This document shows, one piece after another, positions 12,190 to 24,390 of a stretch of 64,000 nt of DNA (positions are counted from its first letter, which is position 1; the number at the start of each line of letters is the position of its first letter). Position numbers and translations under genes: made by a program. The notes beneath the pieces were generated by a model that saw only the letters and a program-made list of their open reading frames with translations, was not told the DNA's origin and did not search any database. This stretch comes from Ursus arctos (Eukaryota > Chordata > Mammalia > Carnivora > Ursidae), in NCBI RefSeq assembly GCF_023065955.2, contig NW_026623078.1, positions 9,744,199-9,808,198 on the forward strand. The letters are read 5' to 3'.

Positions 12190-13370
12190 TCGTGCAGTTC
12201 AATTTAAAGATGGAAAGGAAGAAGTAAAATTCCATTAATAGATGAAATGATTGTCTATGTAGAAAATCTTAAGGAATACAGAAAAAATACCTAGAAAAAA
12301 AATAAATTTAATAAATTAAGAGATTAAAATGTCTAAATACAAAATTCAATGCAAAAAAAATTGGAAAGATAATTTTAAAAATTCCCATTTACAATAGCAT
12401 GAAAAATAGAATAATTAAGAATTAATTTGATAAAATTTTATATCTTTACACTGAAAACATTCATAAAAAATAACATCTAATAAAAAGATGTATATTTTAT
12501 TGATGGATTAGAAGATTCAGTATTGTCCCAAAATTGGTTAAAAAATCAATGTAATCTTGATCAAAATCCTTCAGATTACTTTCTTAGAGGTTCACAATAT
12601 GATTCCGCAATTTGTATGGAAATTATAAAACTTTCTAAATGGGTCTCTAAAAAAAATTCTTGAAGAAAGGAAAAAAAATTGGAAGACTTACACTTACTAA
12701 TTTCAAGAACCAGAAAGCTACAATAATCAAGAGAATGTCGTATTGGTGTAAGGATAGATAAACTTCTCAATGGAGCAAAATAGAACTAGAGATAGACCTA
12801 AACATACATTATCTTAATTTTTCTTAGAAGAGCTAAAGTATATCAATAGAGAAGACTGTGTTCTTAACAAAATAAGCTGAAGAATTTCTCATAAAATTAA
12901 ACATACAGTGCCATATGACCTGATAATTCTACTCCAGATAAATAAAGGTGTATGTCTACAAAAATACTTGTACATGAATGTGCGTAACAACTTCATAAAA
13001 ACCAAAAGTTGGAGTAACTCCAAGGCATGTTTCCAAGTGATAAACATGAAATGTTATAGAAATACCATGAACTGCCGCTGAGTAATGAGAAGTAACAAAA
13101 CATTGATATGTGCAACACTGATAACTCTAAAACTTCATGCAGTGCAAAAGAAGCCAGGCACAACAGAGTACATACCAAGTTGTACTGTTTATGTGGCATC
13201 TCCAGTGGGCAAACTAATATAGTGACAAAACTAGAGCAGTGGTTTCCATGCGCAGGGCATAGGTGTGATTTATTGGAAGGGGCATGGTGGTCACAAGGTG
13301 TATATATTTGTCAAAATCAGTGGAAATGTACTTAAATTTTTAAAAAACTGAACATATGTGATCACTATTA
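12190..13370 (+). mobile_element. Ancient L1M 3' end (ORF2 RT to 3'UTR)
   Basis: From about 12208 the plus strand carries a decayed ORF2 reverse-transcriptase segment. The YADD/FADD catalytic box region survives as 'ttaatagatgaaatgattgtctatgtag' (about 12233). It is followed by 'gtatggaaattataaaa' and 'aatcaagagaatgtcg' blocks from the RT C-terminal part. The 3'UTR follows, with 'gataactctaaaacttcatgcagtgcaaaagaagccaggcaca' and 'agcagtggtttccatgcgcagggcatagg'. The order and wording match old L1M 3' ends. No frame is intact. Confidence 0.75.
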
Positions 13371-13429
13371 CCCAGCATTCATTAATACGTAAATTCATAT
13401 ATATTACTACAAAAAGCCACAATCTATAA

Positions 13430-13840
13430 TATTCATTTCATTTCTATTCCTAATAACCCCAGGCTAGAAACTCATCAAATGCACATTAGCAGTAGAGTGT
13501 ATAAGTAAGTCGTGATATATTTAACCATCGTAATGCCATCGCTAAATGGGAATGGTTGACCACAATGTGGACACAAAATTTATTTTTTAATTTTTTTCTT
13601 TTTTTAAAAGTAATTTCTATACCTAATGTGGGGTTCAAACTAACAACCCCGAGAACAAGAATTGCATGCTCTTCTGACTGAGCCAGCCAGAAGCCCTGAC
13701 ACAAAATTTAGACACAAAATTGTTTGTATTGTATTGTCTGATTTTACGAAGTACAAAAATTGGCAAATCTAATAGAAGAGTCATTAGAATAGTGGTCAGA
13801 ATAGTGTTTACCTTCCAACCAGAATAGTGTTTGGAGGAAG
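13430..13840 (+). mobile_element. Second ancient L1M 3'-end fragment, split by a SINE
   Basis: The text 'tctattcctaataaccccaggctagaaactcatcaaatg' through 'gtattgtctgattttacgaagtacaaaaattggcaaatctaatagaagag' and 'agaatagtgtttacc' again follows the L1M ORF2-tail/3'UTR order. It is therefore a second, overlapping copy of the same L1 region. A SINE at 13583-13698 interrupts it. It is too diverged for subfamily assignment. Confidence 0.6.
13583..13698 (-). mobile_element. Old carnivore SINE in L1M
   Basis: On the minus strand a shortened, diverged SINE reads from the head (gcttctggctggctcagtcag) to a T-rich (plus-strand) tail. Perfect 12-bp duplications acacaaaattta flank it at 13571-13582 and 13699-13710. 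It sits in the L1M fragment 13430-13840 and so is younger than that fragment. Confidence 0.85.
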
Positions 13841-13859
13841 GAATAAAGGAAGCTTCCAG

Positions 13860-16800
13860 GATGCAGATAATATTTTTATATTTGAGGAGAAGTTTTACAT
13901 TTCCTATCTCCCCTTTACAAATTGTTTTCAATGCCTTCCTTTTTATATTCATCAATGTGCTCTCCCTGTTTGCACTAGCTTCTTTCTTATTTCACACACA
14001 CTTTTAAAATGGTGTTAAGAATGCTGTTAACAAATGTATGTTGTTTTGTGTTTTTTTCAATTTTTTTGCATCTTTGATTTCCTGTCGTTAACAAAATTAA
14101 AATGTCTGTACATATAAATGAACTTTCATATTCCCAAAGTATTCAGCATAGTACAAAGCACACAGGAAGAATTCAAATATGCTTTGGCTTCTGGATATAA
14201 GTGATGATATCTTGCTTGCTTTTGTTACTGTGGGTCTGGAGCAGTACTGACATAGGGAAGACAGATAATAAACCTATACCCATGGACCTGAAATACTGTT
14301 GCTTGATTACTCTGTTTTCATTTAGGCTCCCCAGAGAGCAACTATAAAAATAAAATGTGGTGTTTAAATGTTGTCAGCCATTAAAAATCTTACGAAATTT
14401 TTTCAAAGGAAGAAAAGGAATTATTGAAAAGTCAAATTAAATAACAACAATAATTATTTATGCTTAAAATCAATTGAATCTTGTAAAATAAAAGAAAATT
14501 TCAACATTCTCACATTCTGTCACTTTTAGCTCCATAATTTTACCTAGTTCTGCAGCTAATTATATTTAATTCCTATCACCAATCCTTCCCATGACAACCT
14601 GGAGCCATCTCATACAGGCAATTGAGAGCTGATTGTTAGTATCTCTTCCAGGTTTCGTATTTAGTTGTTAGCGTAGTCAATCGCAGTGAGAATATTTACA
14701 CCATGAATAGAAGCAAATACTGCAAATTGGCTCTTTTCCTCCTGAAAGCCAGTTGACAAATTTTGCTAGTATATGACTGTGTTTCTCGATTGTCTGATGT
14801 TGCTCATAAGATTGGTATTCTGTGTCCTTGCATTTTCTGTTTGTCTTTAGCTATATTTTCTATCAGTTTTTCTAAATATAAGGCTATGCCACACATTTTA
14901 TTTTCTAAAATATGTTAAATATAATGATACATTGTCTTCTGATACAAAATTTTGCTGTTTCTGTGGCCATTCATACTGTTTTCCTTCATTCATCTTCATG
15001 AATGACTCAGTTGATGTTTTGGCCTGGTTACCCAAAGGATTTTCTTTTTATTTTTATACAAAAATAACTTTACTGGAATTTTTCTCAATGTTGATTATTC
15101 TCAGATGATTTTCCATAAAAAGAGTTGGTGCTTTCAAAATATAGATTCAAGTCTTCCTTTCTGTCAAAAAAAAAAAAAAGATTTCACAAATATACTGTTT
15201 AAACTCATTTTATTCCATTGCATTGTTTTTTTCTCTGTGGACTGCAAAATATGAATGTTGGAGACCTTTTGTCTTTCTGCCTTGCATTCCAATTTCTCTG
15301 AAAAGTTTCTTATTTCTTTCTGTTTTTCTTTTCAGTTGTTTTTATTTCCATCTATTTTACTTACCACAATTTTTGTGTTACCTAATGGTTTTATGTTTTT
15401 TTCTAATTTAATAATTTAATTAGCAAATTTTCACTAATCTTTAAAATCTTTTACCTGAGCTCTATTTCTTTTCACATCTTGCCATTCATTAATGAATTAG
15501 TTTCTAAGTAATTTTTCTTTTTGATGTGTCCTTTTCTCATAAGTTCTAAAATGTCAATTTCTTTTGAGTAATTAAAAACATCAGGTAACACTTTTCACTT
15601 TCTTTATTGCTATATTTTGCCGGAGGAATGATCTTATTTGTCAGGATATATTTATTCTCTGTTTTTTCTTAAAATTTCTTTGGTATTTGATTACCATTTT
15701 TTGTTGCTGCTTACACTAAATGTTATAAGCTTTTAAAAGCTTGTTTTGGTTTCTGTTTTCAAAGAGGAGGAAATTCAGATGGGGTAGAAATGAGCTTGAA
15801 CTAGAGTAGCAATTTTTGTTAAAACAAAAAAAGAGAAAAATAATTGCAAATACTGGAGTTGAGAAATTCATGCACATCACTGTTTAGTTGACATTTGTTC
15901 TACTTAGAGTGAGTATTGGCAAACTTTTTACCTGAAATCCACTTTTTAAATGTAGATTACTAATGAGTATTACCACAGCTGAATTTGTTAACAGTATTTA
16001 TCTACTTATCTAGTCTAATCTAATCTAACCTATCTATGGCTATTATTCTTTACTTGTATAGCTTATTTAATTTATTAGGGATTTCCAAGTGGTTTTACTG
16101 AGACCCTGGTTTGAATTTTAGCTACACCAGTTTCCTGCTTGAGTTCACACTCTAGTGCTAATCTTTCTAATTCAGATTTCCCATCTTCATCTCAAATAAA
16201 GATTGCAGCTTAAGTCATTATTTACTGACATGCTAGGAATAAGAAGTACTAGGTTTGATTTGTCTATCTAGTCACAGATGCTTAAGGCATGCTGCTGTAC
16301 TTCTCTTCCATTAAAAAATTCTATATATCAGTGTCAGAGGTCACCATGGTCTATAATATTTATGCTTTGTACAAAAAAACAGCCAACAATGATTTATTGT
16401 ACTCCAATTGGAGAAGAGCTCTGGTATTTGCCTGATGAATCATAAACTATGGATAAGTAAGCAAAACTTTATTATGTGCAAGAAGTGTTACATAGTAAAA
16501 CTAGAAAAATGGAGAGGAATCTGGTATAGCCTACTGATTAAGAAGAGTCATAAAAAATATTGAAGAGTAGTGAGTTGTGACACTGAAAAAAACAGCCAAC
16601 ATCTACCTCCATTGACAGTAAGTGAAAAACCAGCAAAACCATCTGAACAGATTTATACATTTATTAGTTTCCACATTTCACCTATTTCAGATGATAAAAT
16701 ATGCTCAGTTGTGGAGTTGCCAAGTCTCCTCAGCAATGTGACCATCAGCTCCATTTCTTCTTCCTTGGTAAGCTGCTGTCTTTGGGATAGGAATTGTCTC

Positions 16801-17180
16801 CTTCCCACTCCTCCAACTGAATTTCTTCCCATGATCCTTGGAACAAAGACCTTTAGGGATGATGTCTCTCTCTAACAAATTCATGGATGGGTCATTTTTT
16901 TGTGCCAAGAGAGAATTTCTCTAAGAATTTCTCAGTTTGGGTTATAGCATTTGGATGGAAAACTTTGAATTGACTATGAAACTGTCTTATTTATCTGTAA
17001 TTAAGTGAACACTGAGACTACAGGGTGTAAAAAAAAGAAACCAAACAAAACAAGAAAAAGTACATTATAAGAATGAGCATGAAACTTACAAAGTTACTAC
17101 GGTGCTCAGAATGTTTGGTAGAGATTTTTCAAAGGGCATCCTATATTTCTCTGATTAAGTAGAGAGAGAAAATCACCTTG
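13860..17180. other. AT-rich stretch, no gene seen
   Basis: Unclassified sequence. The T-rich part about 15000-15730 has the feel of very old L1 ORF1/5' debris but gives no secure match. A 13-A run lies at 15166-15179. The 101-codon plus frame at 16570-16875 has no domain or coding context that I recognise. Confidence 0.45.
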
Positions 17181-17184
17181 GAAG

Positions 17185-17300
17185 TCTCTCTTCCTTTCTT
17201 CTTTCCTTCCTTCCTTTCTTCCTTCTTCTTCTCCCCCACCTATCTCCTCCTTTGTTTTCTCTATATCTCTTTTTCTTTCTTTCTTAATTTCTTTCTTCCC
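17185..17300. repeat. Polypyrimidine low-complexity tract
   Basis: Degenerate CTTCC/TTCTT/CTCC units make up about 115 bp of pyrimidine-rich plus strand. It is interrupted by 'acctatctcc', so it is older and less pure than the tract at 7268-7534. The Lys/Glu-rich minus-strand frame here (17106-17342) is a by-product. Confidence 0.85.
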
Positions 17301-18468
17301 AAGAAAAGTCATAATTGTGTGTTCACTTTTAATTTTGCACATTTAAGTTGAGAGGGCAATCATGGGATGGAGACCACAGGTCTTCACACCTGCTCTTCTT
17401 AAGAACCCTTGGTATACAGAGTAGGGATTGTGGAAATAGCACACTTGAAGATGGTCCTAGGAATCTTTTGGTAAGACAGAGGTTGGGACTTGACTCTTTA
17501 CATTTTGAGGTTCAATATTATTGGAACATGTCTGAGTTTTGCTGGCAAGAAAGGGTCTTACAGTGCAATTTATCATTATGCAAAGTGGTGTCAGGCTTAA
17601 AACTGAAACATTTGCACAGCAAAATTATTTTTATGATAGTATCTGTCTGTATTTAGCAACCAAGGCTCTATTCATCCTGGCACAGTAGATGTGCTTTAAA
17701 ACAGTATAGGAGCAATGGTTGAACACTAAGTGTAAACAAGCAAAAAGAATCCTAAGGCAGCACTGCCACCTATAAATAGTTAAGTAAGTAAGAACTCTCC
17801 CTAACAGTTGATATTTAATACATAACATATGGTATGGGGCTCATTTTTGACAGCTACACATGGAAAGTCAAAAGCAGGGCAAGCTAGTGGGCTAGTCAGA
17901 CTTTCTAGGACTCTTGCCAATTAATTGCTGTTTATAATCTCAATTTATATACTACCTCAAAGGAAAGATATTGGAGTTTGTGCTATATTATAGACATATG
18001 GGGGCCTGAACAATTAATTGGGACTTAAAGAAATAGAATTTTTGGGAGAAATTATTATTTTAAAAATTGAATGTGTCTTAAAGTACTTATTCTATGAAGG
18101 TTTTCAGGAACTATCCGCTTAACATTTTTTACTGCAATAATAACGATGAGTAGATATCGATTACCCTAATGCTGTTCTGAAATCATAGGACATAAATGTA
18201 TTTATCAAGTGAGTGAAACACAACTTAGCAAATATGTTCAAATTTTTAGATAGAAAATATGTAATTTGTAATACAAATCTTAATTGAAAATATGTGTATT
18301 CATTTCCTATGATGTCTTATAAAATTCTTGAATTGTCTAATATGTAAATGTTTTATAAAGTCACATCATAACTACACAAAATTTCCTTTTGAAGCTAAGC
18401 AGATGTTAGCCTCACACCATGGTAGAGTAGAAGACAGCAGCCTAGGGCTTAAGAATGAGGAATTTTGG
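17301..18468. other. Unclassified stretch, no gene seen
   Basis: No repeat family or gene is recognised. The 102-codon plus frame at 17348-17656 has mixed composition but no domain, no upstream promoter-like context and no supporting splice structure, so I do not call it. Confidence 0.45.
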
Positions 18469-18666
18469 GGGGCGCCTGGGTGGCACAGCGGTTAAGCGTC
18501 TGCCTTCAGCTCAGGGCGTGATCCCGGCGTTATGGGATCGAGCCCCACATCAGGCTCCTCCGCTATGAGCCTGCTTCTTCCTCTCCCACTCCCCCTGCTT
18601 GTGTTCCCTCTCTCACTGGCTGTCTCTATCTCTGTCGAATAAATAAATAAAATCTTTAAAAAAAAA
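18469..18666 (+). mobile_element. Young carnivore SINE (GGCACAGCGG subtype)
   Basis: A full-length, well-preserved copy. The tRNA-like head has A-box and B-box text (ggcacagcggttaagcg ... tgggatcgagcccc); the CT-rich body ends 'ctctgtcgaataaataaataaaatcttt' and an A tail. Flanking duplications of about 16 bp begin aagaatgagga at 18451 and 18667 with one indel or mismatch. The subtype is the one I associate with arctoid carnivorans. Confidence 0.95.
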
Positions 18667-18907
18667 AAGAATGAGGAAGTTTTTTAGTCAAACTACCCAG
18701 GAATTCTTACTAGTTATGTGACTTTGGGCAAATTTGTAATTTCTTTAACTACTATAATTAACTTATCCATAGATGTGTTGTAAGGATTGAATAAACTAAT
18801 GCAGGTAAAGCTCTAACCTAGCAAACAATAAACAATTAATGAATGGTACCTGTTATTAACAGGCAGACCTGGAGCAACATCTTAAGCCCTGAAAAGTTAT
18901 TCTTTTT

Positions 18908-19043
18908 TTTTTTTTTAGATAGATAGTGAGTGGGGGAGGGACGTGGAGCCCTGATGTGGGGCTAGCTCTCACAACCCTGAGATCATGACCTGAAATAAAA
19001 TCAAGAGTCAGATGCTTAACCAACTGAGCCACCCAGGTGCCCC
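18908..19043 (-). mobile_element. Carnivore SINE, minus strand
   Basis: The head reads on minus as gggcacctgggtggctcagttgg. A T-run on plus at 18903-18916 is the tail. Near-identical duplications flank it (aagttattcttttt from 18894 and aagtgattctttttg from 19044). The CT/GA body is shortened to one short GAGTGGGGGAGGG block. Confidence 0.92.
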
Positions 19044-19247
19044 AAGTGATTCTTTTTGAACAAATACTTTTGGGCAAATTTCTTTGTATCAGTTGGATAG
19101 CGCATCATTGGCTATAGGGAATGCAGCAGGAGGATACTTCAGTCTGCTTTGTCATTGCCTTTTTTCTTCTTCCAAGGCTAACTCTGCTTTAAGAATAGAA
19201 TATTGCAACCACCACAGGAGTCTGAATATTTAGAGGAATAATGCTAG

Positions 19248-19510
19248 TGTTGGGGAGGGAGAAATTTCTATTTCCCCTCCAGGATTCTTTCAGCTGGTTT
19301 AGGAATTAAATTAAGTCAGATTAACAGAAGAAAAATACCAAAGTTTTATTATGTATGCCCAGAGTCCTAATACTGAAATTCAGATCTAAAGATAAAACCA
19401 AGGCAGGCAGTTTTTCAATATTTTAGGTAAAGAGACAACAAATGTGTGAGGAATTGATAGGATAAAGAAAATGGATATATGGGAGCTTAATTAGTAGGTA
19501 ATTCTAAAGG
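19248..19510 (-). repeat. LTR fragment related to 4486-4957
   Basis: Read on minus, the segment ends ...CTCCCTCCCCAACA. Going backwards it contains GGGGAAAT, AACCAGCTGA and TGTTAATCTG, the same order as the 3' end of the LTR-like element at 4486-4957. The 5' part does not match that element, so this is a truncated or different subfamily copy. The family is unresolved; the homology of the two 3' ends is read directly. Confidence 0.4.
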
Positions 19511-19511
19511 A

Positions 19512-19546
19512 AGATGCTTAACTGACTGAGCCACCCAGGTGCCCTG
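19512..19546 (-). mobile_element. SINE head-only fragment
   Basis: About 35 bp matching only the first part of the carnivore SINE on minus (gggcacctgggtggctcagtcag...). Neither body nor A tail is present, and no flanking duplication was found. It may be a deletion remnant or a template-switch scrap at the edge of the neighbouring LTR fragment. Confidence 0.8.
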
Positions 19547-19794
19547 ACATTTCTTAATTTTTAAATTTCCATTTTTCTTATACTTAAAATTAAGAATGCT
19601 TATCATTGTTGTTATATTTAGTATTTTAAGAGGTATTGTTCACTATTATTAGATAACACATAGAAATAAAAGATAATTTTCAGGAAAAAATTTCCCATTC
19701 TTTCCAGATGATATAATAATTTACTTTGAAGAATTTTGAAGCAAATGAAGATGATAAAAAATATGCCAGTCAGATTAGTCACATTTTGTATGTG

Positions 19795-19915
19795 AGTTGT
19801 TCCCTTTTTCTATAAGGTTTTAGAATTTTCTCTTTGTTTCTGGTATGTTTAAAACTTACAGTAATGTGTCTAGGTAGGTTTTTCTTTTGGTACTCTACCG
19901 ATTCTTTTAGGAAGA
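19795..19915 (-). mobile_element. Ancient L1 ORF1-region scrap
   Basis: The plus strand reads 'gttttagaattttctctttgtttctgg' and 'cagtaatgtgtctaggtaggtttttctttt'. This is the reverse complement of a well-conserved stretch of old L1 ORF1 (RRM to C-terminal part). Only about 120 bp can be seen. Confidence 0.45.
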
Positions 19916-19924
19916 GGAGAGTCA

Positions 19925-20715
19925 TCCAGGACGAATATTGCTAGGTCAAGTGAGGACAGACAAGTGATTAGATAGAGGAGTAACCTGCATATTTTGTTGC
20001 ATTGAGGTCACTGGCAACCATGAGAAGGCTATTTCAGTGGGAGAAATGGAGTTCAAAACCTGGTATAGGAAAGAATGAACTGGTGGGACAAGTATGCCCA
20101 TAGAACATGCAGCTTGAAAGCAGAGTTGTTTTGTTTTGTTGTATTTTCCTGTGGTCTTTCATCCCGTATGTATCCCAGGCCCTAGAATAACACCTACTCG
20201 GAGCCCTGAATAAATGAATGGAGACAATGGCTTCTATTTCAAAAAGCTTGGCTCTAAAAAAAGAAAATAAAGAAAGAAAGTAGAGAACTGGAACTGCACT
20301 GTGATAGGAAGGGAATGTTAATTCAAAGGAAAAATGTGGATTGTTTGGTTTGGTTTTATTGTGTGTACCTAAGTTAATGCTCTTAACAGGAGAAACTGAT
20401 GGAAGGGAGAGAGTATGACCATAGAAGTAAAACCTTTGAGAAACTGGGAAAGCATGGGATCCAGAGGCAAAGTGGAATGGCTGGCCATGTTGAAGGAGGA
20501 TGCATTATAGGGGGAGAAAGGTAGGGTGTATGGGTACAGATAAATGCTACAGATAAATTTGCTGGTGCAAAAGTGAGATCTCTTGTTTGATTGCTTTCAT
20601 TGTTTCTTTTTTATAGTTTCAATAATATATTGGTTGAGATTATATGATAGAGGGAGGATAATGGAATTGGAAAGACAGAGCAGGAGGATATTAGCAGTTT
20701 GAGATGGAGGTCTTT
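19925..20715. repeat. Possible ancient mammalian interspersed repeat
   Basis: Two blocks have an AG-rich style I associate with an old, medium-copy eutherian repeat: 'gaggtcactggcaaccatgagaaggctatttcagtggga' near 20010 and 'agcatgggatccagaggcaaagtgga' near 20450 with 'tgattgctttcattgtttc' near 20590. I cannot name the family or prove continuity between the blocks. A repeat-library search would settle it. Confidence 0.28.
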
Positions 20716-22289
20716 CATTTTTTCCATTTCCAGAAAATGTATGCCCTTTTTCTTCAAACATGTTTTCCACCTAATTTTGATTGTTCTGTTTTTTTTGTAG
20801 GATCTATATTACTAATTGATCTATTTCTATATTCTGTACCCCCTACTATTCTTTATTACTTTATCCTGCTTTTACTCTGTCTCTAGGTATATGCTGCTGC
20901 TGCTGCTTTTTTTTTTTTTTCTTTTTTTAATGTTTCTTTTTTCTGGGAATTTAACTCACTCTGGTCTCCTAATTGTCTAACTGATCCCTCTTCTCTATTC
21001 ATTCACATAGCTTCTTTATGTCACTATTATATTTTTCATACTTAACATATGTGCTTTGTTCTTTAGTAGGTTTTCTTGTTTTATATTGCTAATGTCTTCT
21101 CTTCCCTTTTAAATAGGTAATTTTTCTTGGTCCATCTGTTATAATACATAATATCTTGCAGAGTATTCTGGGTCTGTTTCCTGAGGAAACATACCCTAAA
21201 TATCTGGAACTTGAATTCAGAAGTTTTCCTGGGGCAAGCTCTTAAGAACAACACAGCTCTTAAGAGATGTGAGAAAAGCGGGACTGACTAGTGGAGGGGT
21301 TGAACTATGATGTGGTTGCTGGGTGACTCTTCTGAGGTGCCCTAACTTGAGGTTAGAGGACTGGAACGCTATGACCTCCTCAAAGAATAGGTCCTGGGTT
21401 TGGGCTTCCTGTGGAGAGGAGTTATAACTTTGGCCTAGGTGACTCCCTATAGCCAAGAGCAAGTTAGTCAGAGGGACTTCATGAAGAGTAGTAGGCCTCC
21501 AGCCCTCTTAGCAGCTAGGGAAATGAGCGCCTCCATTCTGCAAGGGGTACACCACAACATACAACACAGTATTGTTATTTCCTTTTAAACATGTATGCTC
21601 CTTTAAAATTTATTTTTCTACTTTTTCCTGTGACCTCTTAACCATTGGAATCATCAGCTACTTTGCCAGGCAATGAGTAGCAGGAAAATCGGACAACCTC
21701 TATCTGAGTCAGCACAATGAATAATTCGACCCCCCACTCCTGTCAAAACCACTCCTCAGACTTTCTCCATCCTTCCATCCTCTACATCCCATGTCCCAGT
21801 AAGAGGCAGTCCTGGGGGGAGGGTGTTTCACAAAGTATTGTTTTCTTGCCCTGTATATTGTCTTATTCTGAGAAATTGTCAGTTGGTCCTATCCTAGATA
21901 TTTGTAAATGAGTCTTACTTGATTATTTATGAGTCAATCAGGTCCTGAACATTTGCCAATTAAGTCTTATGCAATTTTCCCCAACTTCTCTGGAGCCCAG
22001 ATATGACTTGATATTGCTCTGGGGACACACAGACTCAGACCTAAGCTTCCAGAAGAAAGGCATATTGTTCCCAGGCCCTGCTAGGAAAGGGAGATTGCAG
22101 ATGCCACAGGCTTGCTTCTGTTTGATCCTCTGCCTACTGCACCAGGCTGCCTCTTCTTTCAGGCCAATAAGACATTAACAATTCGAAACATCCCCAGTTT
22201 TTCCAATATGTTTCTCATTTTACTCCCTTTTCCTTTCTACTCTCGGAGGTTGATCATAGTTATCATAGTTCAAGACTTACAAACTACCA
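20716..22289. other. Unclassified stretch, no gene seen
   Basis: T-rich sequence to about 21120 includes a CTG run and an interrupted poly-T at about 20893-20935. More GC-balanced DNA at 21160-22290 follows. Frames at 21217-21462 (minus) and 21969-22309 (plus) are short with no domain. No RNA gene or exon is supported. Confidence 0.45.
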
Positions 22290-22935
22290 GAACTTCTAGG
22301 AATTTATAGCACAGAAATGCTAAAGCATGCAGAAAAAGCACACATACACAGGAATCTCCTTGGCAGCATTGTTTATACTGGCAAATTATTTGAAACAACA
22401 TACACGCCCATCAGAAAGGGACTAATTAGGGGCGCCTGGGTGGCTCAGTCTTAAGCGTCTGCCTTCGGCTCAGGTCACGATCCAGCGTCCTGGGATGAGC
22501 CCTGAATTGGGCTCCCTGCTCCGCGAGGAGCCTGCTTCTCTCTCTCCAACTCCCCCCTGCTTGTGTTCCCTCTCTCACTGTCTCTCACTGTCAAATAAAA
22601 AAATAAAATCTTAAAAAAAAAAAAGGAAAGGAACTAATTAAATTATGTTACAATCCATATATTGCCACTTAAAAAGAATGGGCCAGTTGTACATATACTA
22701 ATAATGAAATATATACAAGATACATTGACAGAGGTATAACCTAAGTGGAGAGCAAAGTTTTCAGCAAATGACTGTTTGTGTGGGGAATCCCAGAAGAAAG
22801 GAACCAGTGACTAGAAAACGGAATAGTGAGGCTTATTTTCAGTACATTGTGCGTTTTGAATATTATACAACAACCACGATGTTATTCACATACATAGATC
22901 CATTTACTTTTTAAAGTAATGAATTAAACAATTAA
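22290..22935 (+). mobile_element. Ancient L1 3'-end fragment, split by a SINE
   Basis: The text 'ggcagcattgtttatactggcaaattatttgaaacaacatacacgcccatcagaaagggac' resumes after the SINE as 'ggaactaattaaattatgttacaatccatatattgcca' and 'gaatgggccagttgtacatatact'. It follows the order of old L1 ORF2-tail/3'UTR sequence. No frame survives. The subfamily is not assigned. Confidence 0.6.
22429..22626 (+). mobile_element. Young carnivore SINE in ancient L1
   Basis: A near-complete SINE starts ggggcgcctgggtggctcag and ends ataaaatctt plus an A run. Duplications aaagggactaatta (22415-22428) and aaaggaactaatta (22627-22640) differ at one base. A few bases are missing after the head (cagtcttaagcg) and before the body (gggatgagccc). 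Confidence 0.95.
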
Positions 22936-24127
22936 ATATCATTAAAAACAAGTAATTCTATAAAAATAACACCAATGAAATGGCTTGTGGTTAATGGTCT
23001 AAACTCCTGCCTAACCTCTAAAATAACTATCATAGATAAAATAGTAAATCAAGATTCTGAAATGTCTAATTCTATAGTCTTAGATGGTGCATTGATTGTT
23101 TTGACTTTCTAGAGCAAAAATAAATAAGTCGGTTTTCCAACATACCTATAGTTTATAGGGATTAATAATTTCCAAATCTGTGCCATTAACTACACTGAGT
23201 GCTTTAGGCACTGGAAGAACTGGTTTAATACACTCATTTTCTATGCTTAGGCACATTTTTAGATTCAATTAATGTTGAAAATGTGCAGTGAATTTCTGTG
23301 TTAAGAAGCTTTTTTAAAATGCAAAGAATTATTGAGATTTGCTTTAAAATTAGTAAATACCCAAGAAAATTAGCATTTATATGACATTTTATGCCATTGA
23401 AGAGATTTGCAAATATCAACCTCTTAATCTTTTTGAAACCTCTTTCTAATTCCAATTGCAAATAATATTAGTAAGATGAGTTTATGAAAACAGGAAAACA
23501 AACAGGAGTTTATATATATATTAATATATATACCACTCTAAGCATGGAAAATTCTTGAAGGTAAGTCATAAAAATTGTTTTCCTGTTTAATTTTGTCTTT
23601 TTTTTTGTTTCATACACTATTGGATTGATTAGTTTTACACTTTTATGAGTATCTTATTCAGTTACACATTTATTAAGATGTTTATTTATTTGAAGATGTA
23701 TAGTATCAAACTGAGGTATTTTTTCTATTGTAAATACTCTTTACAACCATTATTCAATGGATGAATACTATACTAGCAACAACACAAACATTTGTGAAAC
23801 ATTTTGCATTATGTATTTCTTTATCAGTGGCCCTGAATTTGTCCTAATTAAAATTCAGAGGTCTATTACTTCTTTATTTCTTACAATAGAAATTAGAGAT
23901 AAGCTACCCTGGAATAAAAGTGTAATGACTTAGTGGGAGGAGATCAAAGATTCTTGCACCCCAAAACTGGGACATGAACTTCTAAAGAACTTAATGTACT
24001 GATTTGTTAACAAAACAAAGTTTTATATTATATATTATTATCAAATCTAGGACACATAACCCCATTACTTTCCTCTCTCATTTTTCTCTGTAATTTATTC
24101 ACTAACTGAGATGTATTTTGAGGTTTT
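22936..24127. other. AT-rich stretch, no gene seen
   Basis: AT-rich unclassified sequence containing a short TATA-alternating run at about 23511-23533. No gene, RNA or nameable repeat is seen. Confidence 0.5.
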
Positions 24128-24390
24128 AAAGAATCTTTTGTAAACACCTTTATTCAAATATTTTGATATGTGATAAACTACACAATTTCATAAATGCAGA
24201 CAGAAGTATGCACCATGAATCTATCATCAAAACCAGGAGGATGAAATACTTATCACCTCCAAATTTTCTCAAGTCATGATTACTTTAAATAAAGCTTCTA
24301 TGAACATTCACATACAAGACTTTCTATGGACATATACTTCCATTTGTCTTGGGAAAATATCCAGGAGTAGAATGGCTGAGTCATATCATA

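Noticed and set aside
11150..13370. Twin-priming inversion of a single L1
   Set aside because: Both opposed halves include the 3' end of L1, which a single twin-primed element cannot do.
16570..16875. 101-codon plus frame with mixed composition
   Set aside because: No domain, no splice or promoter context, and similar-length frames are expected by chance in 64 kb.
18469..18560. tRNA gene
   Set aside because: The A- and B-box-like text belongs to the tRNA-derived head of a SINE; it continues into a CT-rich body and A tail with target duplications.
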